Notes: generated by a model not told the origin, from the sequence alone. A stretch of 54,771 nt of DNA from Didymodactylos carnosus (GCA_905250885.1 CAJNOQ010000326.1:1-54771); one strand, 5' to 3'; shown: positions 1 to 13,112, numbered from the stretch's first letter. Numbers and translations: made by a program.

Positions 1-1260
1 GACTGCAAATGGGATTATATAAACGCCCATAATTCGTTACATGTGGTAATTAGCTGGCCATTACGTGTACGGTAATCGAAACAACAAACTCTATTACATA
101 TACACAGAAGGCTAAAGTGCACTAGTGCATAGACAAAGGGATTAGTGCAAACAATAACCATTTCCATCAGCAAGAACGTTAAAGGTAATCCTCCAGTAAA
201 AAATATTTTTCTTCTGCTGGTGGTTATAGTGTTAGAATACTGGTTTAATATCACTTTCACATAAATATCAGATATAACAAGCCCGTGAAACTGATAATTT
301 TCTGCATGATTAAGTGTTGATTATAGGGTTTAATGGAATGTTGTCTTTATACTATTTTGGTCTTGTGAGAGAATATTTGTCAATGATGTATTCTGTTTTG
401 GCTTATGTTTTGCGGATCGTAACTTTTATTTTCACGCGAAAACAAATTAAAGTAGTTTAGAACAAATATACGTGTACAAATTAGAAATGCACGCAGTTTT
501 ACATGTTTCTTTTACTACGTACACTTTATTTTCTCAGAAAGAAGGTTTTCTATATCTAAGAGCAAATAAGTAGGACTTTGGTTAACTAATGAGCTATAAC
601 AAAAACAGTCATAAATTCTTGTTAAAAGTAAACTATTGACATTGAGAACAGAATCGAACGAGAAACAGATAAATGTATATACGAAATTTTGTTGCTTTCT
701 CTAAATTTAGTATTATTCAGCGAGTTGATATCTAAAGACATCTGCTGTTATTATTTGCCTGTTAGAGAAATATCATTGGAAATAACAAAAGTACCATTTT
801 TATTAAATACACGAGATCTGAAACTACAAGCTTTAGGCTAATAAATGATTAAGTAGTACTAGAACTATGAAGAAGTTTAGATCTGAAGAACGAGATAGAT
901 GATGGGGAGTTGATATCTATACATAGTATAATTCGATCATGAAGCACGAACACTGATCGAACTATCAGCAAAATACAAGCAAAATCAGAGTTCATTGTTT
1001 AGAAATGCTCCCTCGTTCGACGCTACAATGTGTTCGATTTTTGATCAGGATTTGAGCTTTTAAAACCTATAAAAGTCTCTGGGTAGTGTAGTGCATGTAG
1101 ACAACGACCGAAAAACTCAGGATAATTTGACTTGATTATACTGAATACATATGCACTCTGTGTGCGGGGTAAAAGCTTTTCAAGAGTTTACAGAGTGATT
1201 TAATTCTTTCCTAGTCGTTTTATTAGCTCGAAATATTAACAATTTTGTTTTTTAATTTAG
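1..1260. other. upstream region of ERC gene, no coding sequence seen
   Basis: AT-rich sequence without a convincing open frame or repeat. It ends in a polypyrimidine tract and AG at 1259-1260, which looks like a 3' splice site. The promoter and a non-coding first exon of the downstream ERC gene therefore probably lie in or before this stretch. No core promoter motif could be assigned. Confidence 0.4.
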
Positions 1261-1288
1261 ATGGTATCGGGTTAGAAAGTCAATCACA

Positions 1289-4200
1289 ATGTCTGCTATA
1301 CTGAGTGATACAGACAATTTTCAACGTCAGCCAAATGGTTTAACATATTTACCTTATAACGATATCATCGATGATAATCCATTTCTGGATAATGGAATAT
1401 CAGAGGAAATTTCAAAACTGTCTAATATTCCACTGTTAATAGTTGAAAATAATCAGAATACTTATAGTCATAATTTACCACAAACCGATATACCCTCATT
1501 ATCATCAAATCATTCAATATCAAGCATAATAACAGATAATAACAATAATGCATTATCAGTTCAGACATCCAATAGTCTAGGTAAAAAACTGCTGTAATAT
1601 TCACTTTAATTAGTTAGTTAGCAAAGCGGACTGGGAATCACTTAAATGTTCACTGTTGAAATTTAAACTAACGTATAGCTGTATTATTTAGGTGATCTCA
1701 GTTCCACACCATTATTAGATGGTGGTGGTTGTCCACCGTTGGAATCACCGACTCCATCATCAACAGTCGAGCATCCTATTCAACAATCTCGTTCATTTCC
1801 ATCTACATCTTCGACCACGACCACAACTGACTCATTGTCAACATCCTCAAGTCATTCTTCATCTGATCAGAAAAAGACAAATTATATCCTTATCGAGCCT
1901 TCCCTTGAAATAACAAGTGAGGATCAACAAGATAAACAACAACAACAAGTGCTACCACCTGTCATTAAATCAAAAGCACCATCCCCACCCTCATCTAAAT
2001 GTGATATTATCACTCAAAAATCATTACCACAAAATTCTACCGGTGATTATCAACAACAACAGGAATGTTTTCTTCCAACACGATCTTCGTATTATGAGCC
2101 TCAAAAAGATGAAATAAATGAAATGGTTTATTCTTCTGTCGAAACACGAATTGCAACACCCCCACGACGACGAGAAATAAGCCATCGGCATGGTAGTGCT
2201 GATAGGTTATATCATCTCGAACGAGAACAACAACGTCAGTCAGAATATATGAATCGTTCATCAAGTTCCGCATTTTATCCGTTAAATTATGCAAATGTAC
2301 GTCGAACGACAACATTTAGTGGTGGTGGGACACATTATAATGAACAACAGCAACAGATGATTATTAATAGCCTCGAACATGAGTTACATTTAACAAAAGA
2401 ACAACTGAACTCAACAATCCGAAGTATAAAAACATATTGGAGTCCAGAATTGAAAAAAGAACGATTAATTAGAAAAGATGAGCAATTAAAACGTTCAAAA
2501 CAAGCAGATAATCAGGTATGTAAATCACAACAATCCTGCCTAGCTTATGTCACTAAACAAATATTGTTGTTTTTTATCTCTTAAGGATTTTTATGTTCAA
2601 ACATTAGAAACTCAGTTACATCAATTACATGATGAGTTAGAACAGTATCGTCAACATCGATGCCCAGTTCAAGGATCTATTGTACATCAACAACATCAAG
2701 ATGTCGTGCAAGCAACCGATCAAACATCTCTAATAGAAACATTGAAAAATAATGAAAAGAATTTAAAAGATAAACTTGATCAATTTCATAACGATATACA
2801 CGTAAAAGAAAACGAATGTACGACATTGAAAGCAAAAGTGGATACGTACGAAAGTAAAGAAAGAGATTTACAACATTATATAACTATATTAAAAGAATCG
2901 ATCATGATCAAAGATCAACAAGTGACAATGGTACAATCAGAAGTAAGTGGGAAGGCGATTGAGAGACAATACTCACGAGGGAATGTTTTTAAGTACCCCT
3001 CGCTTTTTCAACAAAACCTAGTGGGTTATAGGTTATCGATGATGCTGATTCCGAATATGAATATGAGAACTGCCCTTAGGACTTCGAAGGCCTGGTTTTC
3101 TGAAAAACAACCAAAACTTTTTTTAATGAGTCATGCTTGTAGCCCCCACATTTCTGATTAAAATGAGACATCTCCCAGCTCTACATGATCTTTCTTTGCA
3201 AAGTTATAGGATTTACAAGAAAAGCTCTAAATTAATTAATTCTTATTTCTGTAGCTTTGAGTTGACAATGAATATTTAGGACTTTTCTTGTAAATTCTAT
3301 AACTTTGCAAAGAAAGATCATATAGAGCTGGGAGAGGTCTCATTTTAATCAGAAATGTGCGAGCTACAAGCATGGCTCATTAAGAAAAGTTTTGGTTGTT
3401 TTTCAAAAAACCGGGCTTTCGAAGCCCTAAGGGCAGTTCTCATATCGGAATCAGCATCATCGATAACCTATAACCCACTAGGTTTCGTTGAAAAAGCGAG
3501 GGGCACTTAAAAACGTTCCCTCGTCAGTTGAGGCTGATGTAAGGAGATTATCAAGAATTTGTTTCGAGATCTTTTTGGCTTGCGTAATATGTTATTTATT
3601 TCGCAAGTTTTAAAATCCAACAATCAATATTATACTTCATATCTTTCAGGGGTATACAATCTGTCCGTTTTCTCCGTTTTCTTTCTTATTACTATTCTTC
3701 GTTTAGACCTTCTAGTGTCTTTTAGCCTTTTACTTCCTTCAGTCTTTATACAGTCAATGTATGGTTGGTCGCAGCTTGTATCTAACATAATGACTGAAAG
3801 AAGTAAAGGATAAAATAAAATTTGAACAGCAGCTAGAGTCATTTGATTTTTATTTATTTCGATGTTTCGAAAATTTACATTTTCATTTTCAAACAAATTT
3901 ATTTACACACTATTTGTATCGTATTTTTTGAAAATGAAAATATAAATTTTCGAAAAATCGAAATAAATAAAAATCGAATGACTCTGTATATAGGTGGTGA
4001 TAAAATTTTATTTTTACTTCAACTATTACCCATCAAAAATTTAAAAGAAATAAAGAACTAAAAGGCATAAGCAGTTAGCCATCATTATACTTTATATACT
4101 TCAAAGCCAAAAAGATCTTGAAATAAATTTTGTATCTCCTTTTATCTCTGACTATCTCTAAGTTTCTTTTAAAAAAAGTTTTCAAAATTTTCTTTTAATA

Positions 4201-7200
4201 TTGCAGTGAATCAACGGAAATCTTTGTTCAGATAAAGTTGTAGAAGAGTTCACAACGTATTCACTAGTTTTGCCTGAATTTGGCTGCATACATGAAAGTA
4301 TTTTTGAAACGAAGCTGCTGTCTTAAAAATATCGCTCATATCGCTCATATTGACAAATATGATGACAATACACAATGTTGAAGGTTTTAACCATGATAAA
4401 GGCTTAAAATAGTAATAGATACTCAAACCGCTATTCAATTTTTGTTATTACTATTAAATGATTGTATAATGCTGACATTTTGCGATTCTTTTCGGAATAT
4501 TACATTCTTTTTTGTATATTATTTAGGTTAATGATCTTCGGACACGTTTGAAAGAAAAAGATTCAGTCATTGAAAGTAAAAATTTAAAAATTCAATCGAC
4601 TCGACTAGAACGACAACAATCTGATGCCGATTTAATCGAATCAAAACAACAATTAGATATTAAGGATAGAAAAATTAATTTACTCAATAGAAAGGTAAGT
4701 TTAATTATACGGGATTGATGTGCATATAAAAAAGTCCTCCCTCTCGAATCAGAAACTTATCTCGTTAATCATAAGTCGAACCTTGAGGAATGTTGACCAT
4801 GTCGAGGAATAGTTACGATAAAGTTTTAAAGGCTCCATCTACTTTCGTTTAATAGATTAAAATACATTTTTAACCGAATAAAAGTTAGTGTGGAGGAAAA
4901 TATCTTAAAGGATTTAACCCTTTTGTTCAGCAAATGGTATGATCTAAAATGTTTTTCACGGAGGAACCATTTTCCAGAATCCGTCCTGCCTAGCTCAATT
5001 ACTCCGGAAATCGTGTCGGTCAAAAAAATCATTTTGTACTCCGCGCTGGAACTTCGTAGCATCACTTTGGAAATGTTTCATATGACACTATTTTTGCCTC
5101 TTCGATGTCGATATTGTTAAATTTTTCTGGTTGAACTCGCAGAGCGTCATGTTTTATTTCAGAATACTTAGAGTATTGCATACAAAAATAAATCAAATAC
5201 TTTGTGTTGATTTTTTCTTTTTGCAGAACTGATGATGATAATATCATTTACCGTTTCTGGGTTTAGATTAGATTCGTTGTTGAGTAATGACCGCACCTGC
5301 AGTCGGAAAAAAAATATCGCGGAGGTACCACTTCGCGCTAGTCTCGATCCATGAGAAAGCCCCCTTTGCCATCTTTCACAGATTCACCCGTACATCTCAG
5401 GTTTCCATTGTTTATTTTGTCCTTTGTTTTCTAGATTGAAAATTTAGAAGAACAAGTAAAAGATAAAGTATCTCAAATAGCGAATACACGTGCTAAATTA
5501 ACAAACACATACCAGACACAACAAAATCAATTATTTAATTCAACATTAATGCCACATTTAGAACAAACATTACAAGATAAAGAACGACAAATTGAAAAAT
5601 TACGTGAACAAAAACATACGCTTGACGTTGAACATCAAGATGAATTAGAACAAATACAAAAAATATTAAATGATACAAGAGAAAAGTTAGAACAAAAAGA
5701 AAAAGATTATTATGAAGGACAAGTAAGTATCGACTATAATATCATTTATAAAATCAATTTATTTTCTTCTTTTATTTTAGAGTCAAATAATAGAACTGAA
5801 AGAACAATTGAATAATACTAAATCACAATTGACACGTCGAGAATTATTGTTACAAACATTAGAAGGAAGTTTAAATGATAAATATGAAGAATATAAAAAA
5901 CGTTTTAATAAAGAACAACAAACACGACAACAACAACAAACAACTCAAGATCGAAAAGATTTAGAAAAGTTGATATTAGAAAATAAAACGTTACAAGAAC
6001 AATTACAAACTTTTGAGTTAGAACGAAATCAAACACAACGTGAAATTGAATGGATGCAATTAGAATTAAATGAAACTAAAATAAAAGAAGAAAATATTGA
6101 ACAACAACAAGAACAAGAACAAGAAGAACAAATGAAAAAACAACAACAACGAATTGAAGAATTAGAAGAAGCTGTTAGAGAAAGTTTACAAATAACGACG
6201 GAAAGAGAATACGCTATGGCACAACAAAGAAGAAAATTAGAGAATTTAGAAAAACAGGTATAAAGAGATTTATTTTTTTTCATAAACATTGAAATCGTAC
6301 AAGACGATTTTTATTTCAGATAAAAACTTTACAAACTGAAGTAGATCGTTTGAGAGAAGAAAATCATGAACAACGTCATCTTCTAACACAATGTCACCAT
6401 GATTTGAATGAACGAAAAAAAGACTATGAAGCAAGAATTGAAGAACATATTAAACAGTTGGACAATGCGTTTATTTCACAGTATGATCAATTCTTAAATT
6501 ATCAAAAAAAAAGATGAATTAACAATATGTTCTTAATTTTAGACAAGAAAAATTATTAGGTGAACTTAGTGAAAAAGATTCACAAATAGCTGATTTAGAA
6601 ATGGATCCACAAGCACATCGTATACAAATAAATAAATTAAATGGAGAAAAACATCAATTACATAATCAGCTCAAAGAATTAGTAAGTTAAACCAATGATG
6701 AATGAAAATTTTCTAACTTTTTCTCCTTTTTCTAAAGGTTTTTCTACAATTGTATAGATTAGACTTTCTTTGATATTACAAAAAGACTGATTTCGACGAG
6801 AATGTCAGTGTTAACACATAATTTTTCAGGAATTCATCATTTTGTTGAAACAATGCTTTGAAAGTTCTTTTACACTACGCAAATAATCACGATTAAGCAT
6901 TTTCTAGTGTAACCGAAATTATTCTGGATCATGATTAACAATATTTAATCACGTTGAACACAAATGTATGTGACCACACGATTCACGATTAAAAAGATAA
7001 TGATGATTTAACTCGCGATAATTATAACTATAAATACATATTTTTTCAGCATTTCAGCATTTTTTACACTCATGATTTTCAAAATAATCGTGATTAAAGT
7101 AGCGGTTACATTACTAGTTTAATCAGGATTAACAATCACGATTTAAAGATAATCGCGATTATCTGCGTAGTGTGTGACTGTAGTGTAATAATTTAAAAAT

Positions 7201-7775
7201 TATTAAACGGATCCAATTTGAAATTAATCTCTTCTTCATCAAAAATTGCAACATTTAACGTCACGTATTGTTAATAATATATTCTAGAAAATAAAGATAA
7301 TAGATCGATATAATATATCGAAACGACTCTGTATATCTATAAATAAAAACTTTTTGTATTACGTCTTGTACTGGAGAAAACCTGTTCGATTATTTCTTTT
7401 ATTATTTTAGACTGAAATTCGTATGAAAATTATCCAAAACCATATGGCAGCAAAAGAATTAGATGAAAAAGAGCATTCATTAAGTTATCCACCAGTAAGT
7501 GTTAGAAATACATTGCAGTAACTAACTCATAGTGCAATATCGTAACAGTGATATTCGTAATTTTTTGTCTGTATGTGCTTATTTCCTAGCTTGCTTTTTA
7601 TGTTGAAGGGTGATCAAACTTCTTGAAATTGTATCATGAAACTAGAATATTAAGAGGTTTGTTATTTGGTTTCTATTATATATCTAAGATGATGTTATTT
7701 GTCTGATGAAAATTAATTTGTCTCACTTTCTTTTGTTTTATTTAGCCTTACGATGCTGATGGCATTTCATATTGA
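1289..7775 (+). CDS. ERC: ELKS/CAST/ERC family (Bruchpilot-type) active-zone scaffold
   Basis: Ten exons joined by in-phase GT...AG introns: 1289-1580, 1692-2515, 2586-2942, 4527-4694, 5435-5722, 5781-6257, 6320-6480, 6543-6681, 7411-7494, 7746-7775; 939 aa, close to the 950-1100 aa usual for ERC proteins. The N-terminal ~330 residues are low-complexity (Ser/Thr/Gln/Asn). Near residues 342-360 lies TYWSPELKKERLIRKDE, the family signature. The rest is almost continuous coiled coil. It aligns with ERC through ILKESIMIKDQQ, EVNDLRTRLKEKD, DIKDRKINLLNRKIENLEEQV and LQDKERQIEKLREQ. ERC proteins organise presynaptic release sites and Rab6 vesicle capture by binding RIM, liprin and CaV channels; this role is inferred from family. 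The chosen ATG follows a 28-nt exon start holding a five-codon upstream ORF. The C-terminus is DADGISY where vertebrate ERC ends DEEGIWA. Introns 3 and 8 carry repeat insertions. AATAAA at 8184. Confidence 0.87.
2971..3527. mobile_element. foldback (long inverted-repeat) element in ERC intron 3
   Basis: Two arms of about 260 bp (2971-3234 and 3270-3527) are reverse complements with scattered mismatches, around a ~35-bp loop. The outer ends carry ACGAGGGAA / TTCCCTCGT. There is no coding capacity. A 146-bp part (3122-3267) recurs at 52771-52916, so this is a dispersed family. It sits wholly inside the intron and leaves the splice sites intact. Confidence 0.8.
3811..4020. mobile_element. second inverted-repeat element in ERC intron 3
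   Basis: Core arms 3835-3893 and 3928-3985 (about 58 bp each) are reverse complements bounded by AGAGTC and GACTCT, with weaker pairing continuing outward over TAAAATAAAATTT-like sequence. It is non-coding and resembles a small hairpin MITE. It lies about 280 bp downstream of the larger foldback in the same intron. Confidence 0.7.
6871..7174. mobile_element. MITE-like element with 25-bp terminal inverted repeats, ERC intron 8
   Basis: The left end TACACTACGCAAATAATCAC... (6871-6895) and the reverse complement of 7150-7174 match at 22 of 25 positions. The interior is non-coding and rich in repeats of the ATCACGATTA type on both strands. The length of ~304 bp, the ends and the intronic position fit a non-autonomous DNA element. 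No target duplication was fixed. Confidence 0.7.
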
Positions 7776-8870
7776 TAAAATTTTAAAAAAAAAAAAATTA
7801 TATTGATAAATTGCTTGAAAATTCAAGATATCTGTTTTATGCATTTATTCTTGACAGCATTATTTATTGTTTTATTTCTATTTTTATTTTATTTTCTAAT
7901 ATTTTTTTGTCAAATAAAAATTTATATTCCGCGTGTTTTTTTTCTTTTTCTTATAGATATCGTATAATTCCTTTCTTTTCTACGTGCGTTTGCCGTTTGT
8001 TTTCTTCTTTTTGTTTTTTTGATAAAAAAACTGTGTTTCTTTTTTTACAATTGTTCTCTGGTCTATTTCTGATATGTTTTGTACATTTTCTTTTTCTTTT
8101 GCATACATACGAACCCTCCTTTAGTTGAATACAGTGTTTTGTTTATCAAGACAATAATATGTATTATTTGAAATTAATTTATTAATAAACAAATAGCAGA
8201 AGATGATATAAACCTATGTTAAGAGTGTAATATAAGTTATACGTAATAAGTTTAGTTTCCGATAACTATCATTTCTTCCACTTATATCTGTCATGACGAT
8301 CATCTGATAGTCATATTATCCGTAATTCTGTATATGTAGACGTGTCTCTGAGATTATTCGTTGCTCTTTCTATTAGGTTTAAAATAAACATTTTTTAACA
8401 GAAAATGACAAGAAAATCTAAAATAGCAAACTGTTGCTTTTCAAAATTTGAATGATATTCATAATATTGATGTGAAATTAGATCATCTATTTTTCAAATG
8501 ATTAAAAGTTATGTAACTATATCTCAATTTGTGTATTGATGGTACTGAACGGTTAATTGTTGATATATGTATAGAATTAAAAATTTAAACATTATGATCT
8601 TGATTTATATTCAAACTATCACTATCCTAAACGTTGTTCTGCTAAAATGGTCAATTCAATATTATTGTCAGATATTCATGATTTTCTGTTATATCGTTCG
8701 TAGATTTTATGCATGATATGTCCATATTCGTTTTGATTTTATTATCATTTGATCATTAATCGAAGTACGATCTTTATATTTGTGATCAAATAAGTACATG
8801 TATATCCATTTTGAAATAATCTTAGAAACCCGTATTATTTTATTGTCATTATCCAAGTCCATTGTTGAAA
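7776..8870. other. ERC 3' UTR and spacer
   Basis: T-rich sequence follows the ERC stop. AATAAA at 8184-8189 is a plausible polyadenylation signal. The 105-codon open stretch at 7811-8128 is low-complexity Phe/Ser/Leu and looks like a product of the T-rich composition. No gene is recognised up to about 8870. Confidence 0.4.
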
Positions 8871-9678
8871 AAATTATATTGGTATATCATTGATTCTTTA
8901 GAATCATATGCAACAGATTTAGTGGATAAAATATTAGTAAATAGTCAATATACAAGAAAAATGTTTCATTAAACATTTGATAAACTAATCAATATTTCAA
9001 CAGTTAATATTCTTTATCCAATAATCAATGAGTATGATTTGAACAATCAAATAATTGATATTATTTGCTCGTGTATAACATACCATCGTTAGTAGAAACA
9101 CTATTTCTATCAATTAACCGAGAGGAAAAGAAAAGATTTACAATTAGCCATAGAAACATGGCACATTTACAATCATCATTAATAAATGAGCAATAAGAAC
9201 GAGCTAATATTGTTGTATTGTTTACAATGTCGAATATTATTTGAAACTGAATCGATTGGTTTATGATCTCTCATTTGAATCCAATGTCACATTAGTTAAA
9301 TCATTTACGAATCAATAAAAATTAATCTATTTGAATCGATGTAAATGTGCGTTATATACACCTCAGTCTGAAGATTTCGATATTGTGCAGTATAAAACAA
9401 TATATGTCAAACGCTCGTATATAGCAACCAACACCGTTAGACCATTAGAAACAGTTTTAGATAGAAAAATAGACTATTTATGTAAGTCAATTAAGGAGTT
9501 ATTTGATGGTGGACTTTAATTATTTATTGATCAATCGCATCTTTATTTAGAATTAGATGGACAAAGACGATGACATACAAAAATTGAATTTCAAATATTT
9601 GCTGATCAGATTGATATATTTGTTCAAGAATTAATTAATGAAAAAGAGAAATTAGAACAAGAAATAGCAGAAAATTAA
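8870..9678 (+). pseudogene. decayed coding relic of unknown family
   Basis: Protein-like segments can be read on the + strand only by changing frame and passing stops. Examples are IPSLVETLFLSINREEKKRF near 9080, ANIVVLFTMSNII near 9210, YTPQSEDFDIVQYKTIYVKR near 9355, ETVLDRKIDYLCKSIKELF near 9450 and FQIFADQIDIFVQELINEK near 9590. The regular amphipathic composition and AT-biased wobble positions resemble genuine genes in this window, so an old broken gene is likely. I do not recognise the family and infer no function. Confidence 0.35.
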
Positions 9679-9745
9679 TGATCTTTTTATTAGATGCAAT
9701 TATTTTTAGTTATCCATTTTTATCAAAATATAGTCATATTTGCCA

Positions 9746-10115
9746 TAAAGGGATGGACACAATAGAGGACCCGGGTCTTATATCGTGTCCTAGCGCTCAT
9801 AACTTTGAAGGGGGTCTTCTAAAGCGTCCCTAAAAAAAGCCGATTTTGAGCTAAAATCACTTGATCGAGAGTTTGGACTGTGTATAAAGTTATTGATTCA
9901 GCTGATGACCTTTGTTTATTTTTATTTTTTTACCATTCTTGCCGCTGTGTATTCATTCACTCTGACAGCTGAGCAAAAAGAGGAACGTAAAAATTATGTT
10001 TGATTGAATCCCAAAATCATCATATTTTAGGTAAAAAAATCGATAAAAAAAGGGGGTCTTCTAAAGAGGGGTCTTGTAACAGGGGAAAGAGTCCTGTAAT
10101 GTGTCCATCTCTTTA
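9746..10115. mobile_element. TA-flanked MITE with ~24-bp terminal inverted repeats
   Basis: 9745-9770 and the reverse complement of 10091-10116 agree at 23 of 26 positions (ATAAAG.GATGGACACA.TA.AGGAC). A TA dinucleotide flanks each end, as in Tc1/mariner-type insertions; the element proper would be 9748-10113. The interior has two GGGGGTCTTCTAAAG copies and no coding capacity. Confidence 0.65.
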
Positions 10116-11675
10116 TTATTATTTTTCTGTTAAGAAGTTTTTACTTTCAGAGCCTTTTTGCTTGAAAAAATTTAATGTTTTTATACTACACGGCCGATTA
10201 ATCCACTACGAGTAATCTTGACACATCTATATGCGTTTTTTTTTCTCACTCTTAGACAAAAAAAAAACAATAATAGCTTGTTTTCTGTTTTCTTTGATCA
10301 TGGATTTATTCTCTGATGGAAATTTTGAGCAATGTGTACATCAACAGTTCATATCAACGTGGAAATGGTAGAGGGTCTACATGAAACATATTCATATTGT
10401 AGTGCAGTGTCACACAACAATGTAGACATTTCTTGTCATCAGTATGACTAGAATTTTTTTCTTAACTAGATACTCAATGTATTGTGGATCAATGTATTGA
10501 TTCCATTTGAAGATCAACTCTACTTCATTTCTGTTTTAGCTTTATGTACAACTCTGACTATTTTTAGATGTTGATATAGAAATTTAAATTATTAGCTAAT
10601 GAGTAATTTATAGATGTTCGAATATTTTTGAATAACAGCTCGATAATCTTAATAATTATCGTCTAACAACTGTTTTTGTTGCTTTTAACTGGTTGACAAT
10701 ATCAAACATCATCATATCCCATTGCATTTTATGTTTATTTTATCGATCATTTTCTTACATTATTAACCAATTTATTCATCTTTAATTCAGATCATTAAGT
10801 TTGTTATAACATCTTGATAAGTCAAAAAAATAGAACCAAACTGATATGTTTAACATAGATTGAAATTCATTTATCTTTGCTAAATTGTTACTATTGTAAT
10901 GCTGATATAAATGAATTATATTTTGATAGTATATCAGCCATCTAATGTTTTCGACAAAATATTTTTATATAAATTATTAACATTTTTTGATAATATTGAT
11001 CTTCATGTACATTACTAACAATAACGAGCGAGCAAATATACGTTGAACAAGAAAATGATTCATTTGTAACGGGAGATTATTGTTGTTTTTGATGAAAATC
11101 TTTTATCTTGTGATAGACAAACAAAACTGTATTGAACTGTCGATTTCTTCACTTTCCATAAATATAATTAAAATCTAAAGAAACGAGAAAATTTGCATCG
11201 ATATTCTTCTACCTTTCTATCGTTTAGATCTATTTTTATCCTTGGAATTATCATTCTATGCTCTTGTTCTGCTAGATTAGATGTATACTGATTTAGATGG
11301 AAGAAGTTATTTCCAGTGTTTGTGACACTTTGAGCGGTCGTCTCTCATCATATCAACGTCATTATATTTAAACGTGCTCAATTTTTTATGAGCATCAACT
11401 CCGATAGGCTTTCATATGAAGTAACGTGGGATATTTTTATAACAAAATTTTTCTTTATCTTAAGGGTCCCCCTAGTCAGAAAAGTAGATTTTCGTCCAAA
11501 AAATCGATTTTGAGATTTATATATGATTGAATAGTCCAAAGTGTCCTCTTTCCACCGGACTAATTTTTACGTCTTGAAAAATAGCTTTTGATGGTTTTCT
11601 GAAAGTCCTCCGATGAAAATGCTGTTCTTCATATTTTTTCACAAAGAAAGAACAGAAATATGGGTTTTTGACTAC
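10116..11675. other. intergenic, no gene recognised
   Basis: AT-rich sequence without convincing open frames. The stretch near 11460-11620 (CGATTTTGAG ... ATAGTCCAAAGTG) resembles repeat sequence near 9840, 24100 and 54145. Otherwise nothing could be assigned. Confidence 0.4.
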
Positions 11676-11775
11676 GCTGAATTCAATAAGCGTATGCAGA
11701 GATATGCGTGATATGTATTTTTGAATATGCAGTGATATTACAATAAGAAAAAGCGTATTTCCATATGGAAACAAG
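11676..11775 (+). repeat. left copy of a 100-bp inverted repeat pair
   Basis: The segment from GCTGAATTCAATAAG to CCATATGGAAACAAG is the reverse complement of 13113-13212 at roughly 85% by eye, including an exact match over TTTTTGAATATGCAGTGATA. The two copies could be ends of one ~1.5-kb insertion or two independent insertions. Confidence 0.75.
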
Positions 11776-11954
11776 CTAGAGTAAGCTGGAATAATTGGAA
11801 CCAGGCATAGACTTTTTCTCAGTATTTTTACGAATGGTTAAGCCATTTTTAGTTGGAGAAAAATGGTGACTACACAGGTAGATGCATATGACTTTCAGCT
11901 ATGCACTGATGTAAAAATTTATTATCGTTAATTTCCAGTACGTTGCTCTTAACA

Positions 11955-11988
11955 GGTTATAATTATCCCATTTGGGGTAATTATAACC
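11955..11988. repeat. 34-bp near-perfect palindrome
   Basis: GGTTATAATTA-CCC faces GGG-TAATTATAACC around a 4-nt centre. The right half with its flank (TGGGGTAATTATAACCAGTC) recurs as TGGGGAAATTATAACCACTC at about 12233-12253, suggesting the edges of small or nested insertions. Confidence 0.6.
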
Positions 11989-13112
11989 AGTCTGATAACG
12001 TATTCCGCCAGGGTAACTATAATCCTCACAGCAAAAACGGCTGGGTCGATGCAAATTAACTTTGATCCAACGGTGAACTTTTACCTTTTCAATTAAAAAT
12101 GAGTCCGTTTTGTAGAGAATTTCGAGCGTTATCCACCTCATGAATTGCCAGTTAATCAACTTTACCGTTATTTACTTAATGAGAAATTAGTGAAATCAAA
12201 AGAAACAGTCATTTTTTTCAATATACACGAACTGGGGAAATTATAACCACTCTGTGCAAATCACGCGGAATAAGGAAAAAATATTTTCCATAGGTTTCCA
12301 AAGACCGATTTTCATACCAGTCACATGACAGAATATGTTCAGAAGACCGTTATCTATTATTACACGTGAAAATGGAAAGAGAAAATAATGTTTTGTTCAT
12401 CTATTCGTCTAAAAAGTAATAATTGTCAGTTCTCAACAACTTTTTCCTGTCAACAATATAGTTTGATAATTAAGTTATAAGCATAATTAGCAATGACATC
12501 GAGCAAAAGTTGAGCTATTCATAAACATTACAGCATCCTCTATCCGGTGCATCTTTTCTTTTTCTAAAAGAACGCTCTTAAAGTCTGATTTCCAAATGTG
12601 ATTGTGATCGGTTCCCATTTAATATTTCAAATAAGTAAGAGGAAGTCAAAACTTTTGAGCTAGTTTCAATTATGAACCTGGAGGAGATGATTACAAACAT
12701 GTAAGCGATTTCATGACTTAGAAACTTTGTACAGTATTATTCTGAAAATTTATTTTTCTCTATTATAGATTTTCATGAGCTGACAGTTGAAGGTCGTATA
12801 ATTGTTCTTTTTTTTTTCTATTCCTTTATGAATGAAAAAAAATATTATATAGATATTCTTTTCTTACGATAAAGGTGGTAAACAATATTAGTGCATGAGA
12901 ATCTTAGATACATTATTTTTAATGTATTTGATTAAAAATTTACACACTCTAATTCCATTCAAACCAGTAATCGGTGCACGATGATAAAATAAATACTTTC
13001 CTTTTTTCTTGAAAATTATGTATTTCTAGCATTGAAACTTAAGAATATAGATGTCGTCTATAACTCAGAATATGTTTACTGAATTCCTCATGGTCGAAAA
13101 TCTATAGTAGAG

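Noticed and set aside
4890-5120. Overlapping open frames on both strands in ERC intron 4
   Set aside because: They sit between well-phased ERC exons (4694 and 5435) and show no homology I recognise.
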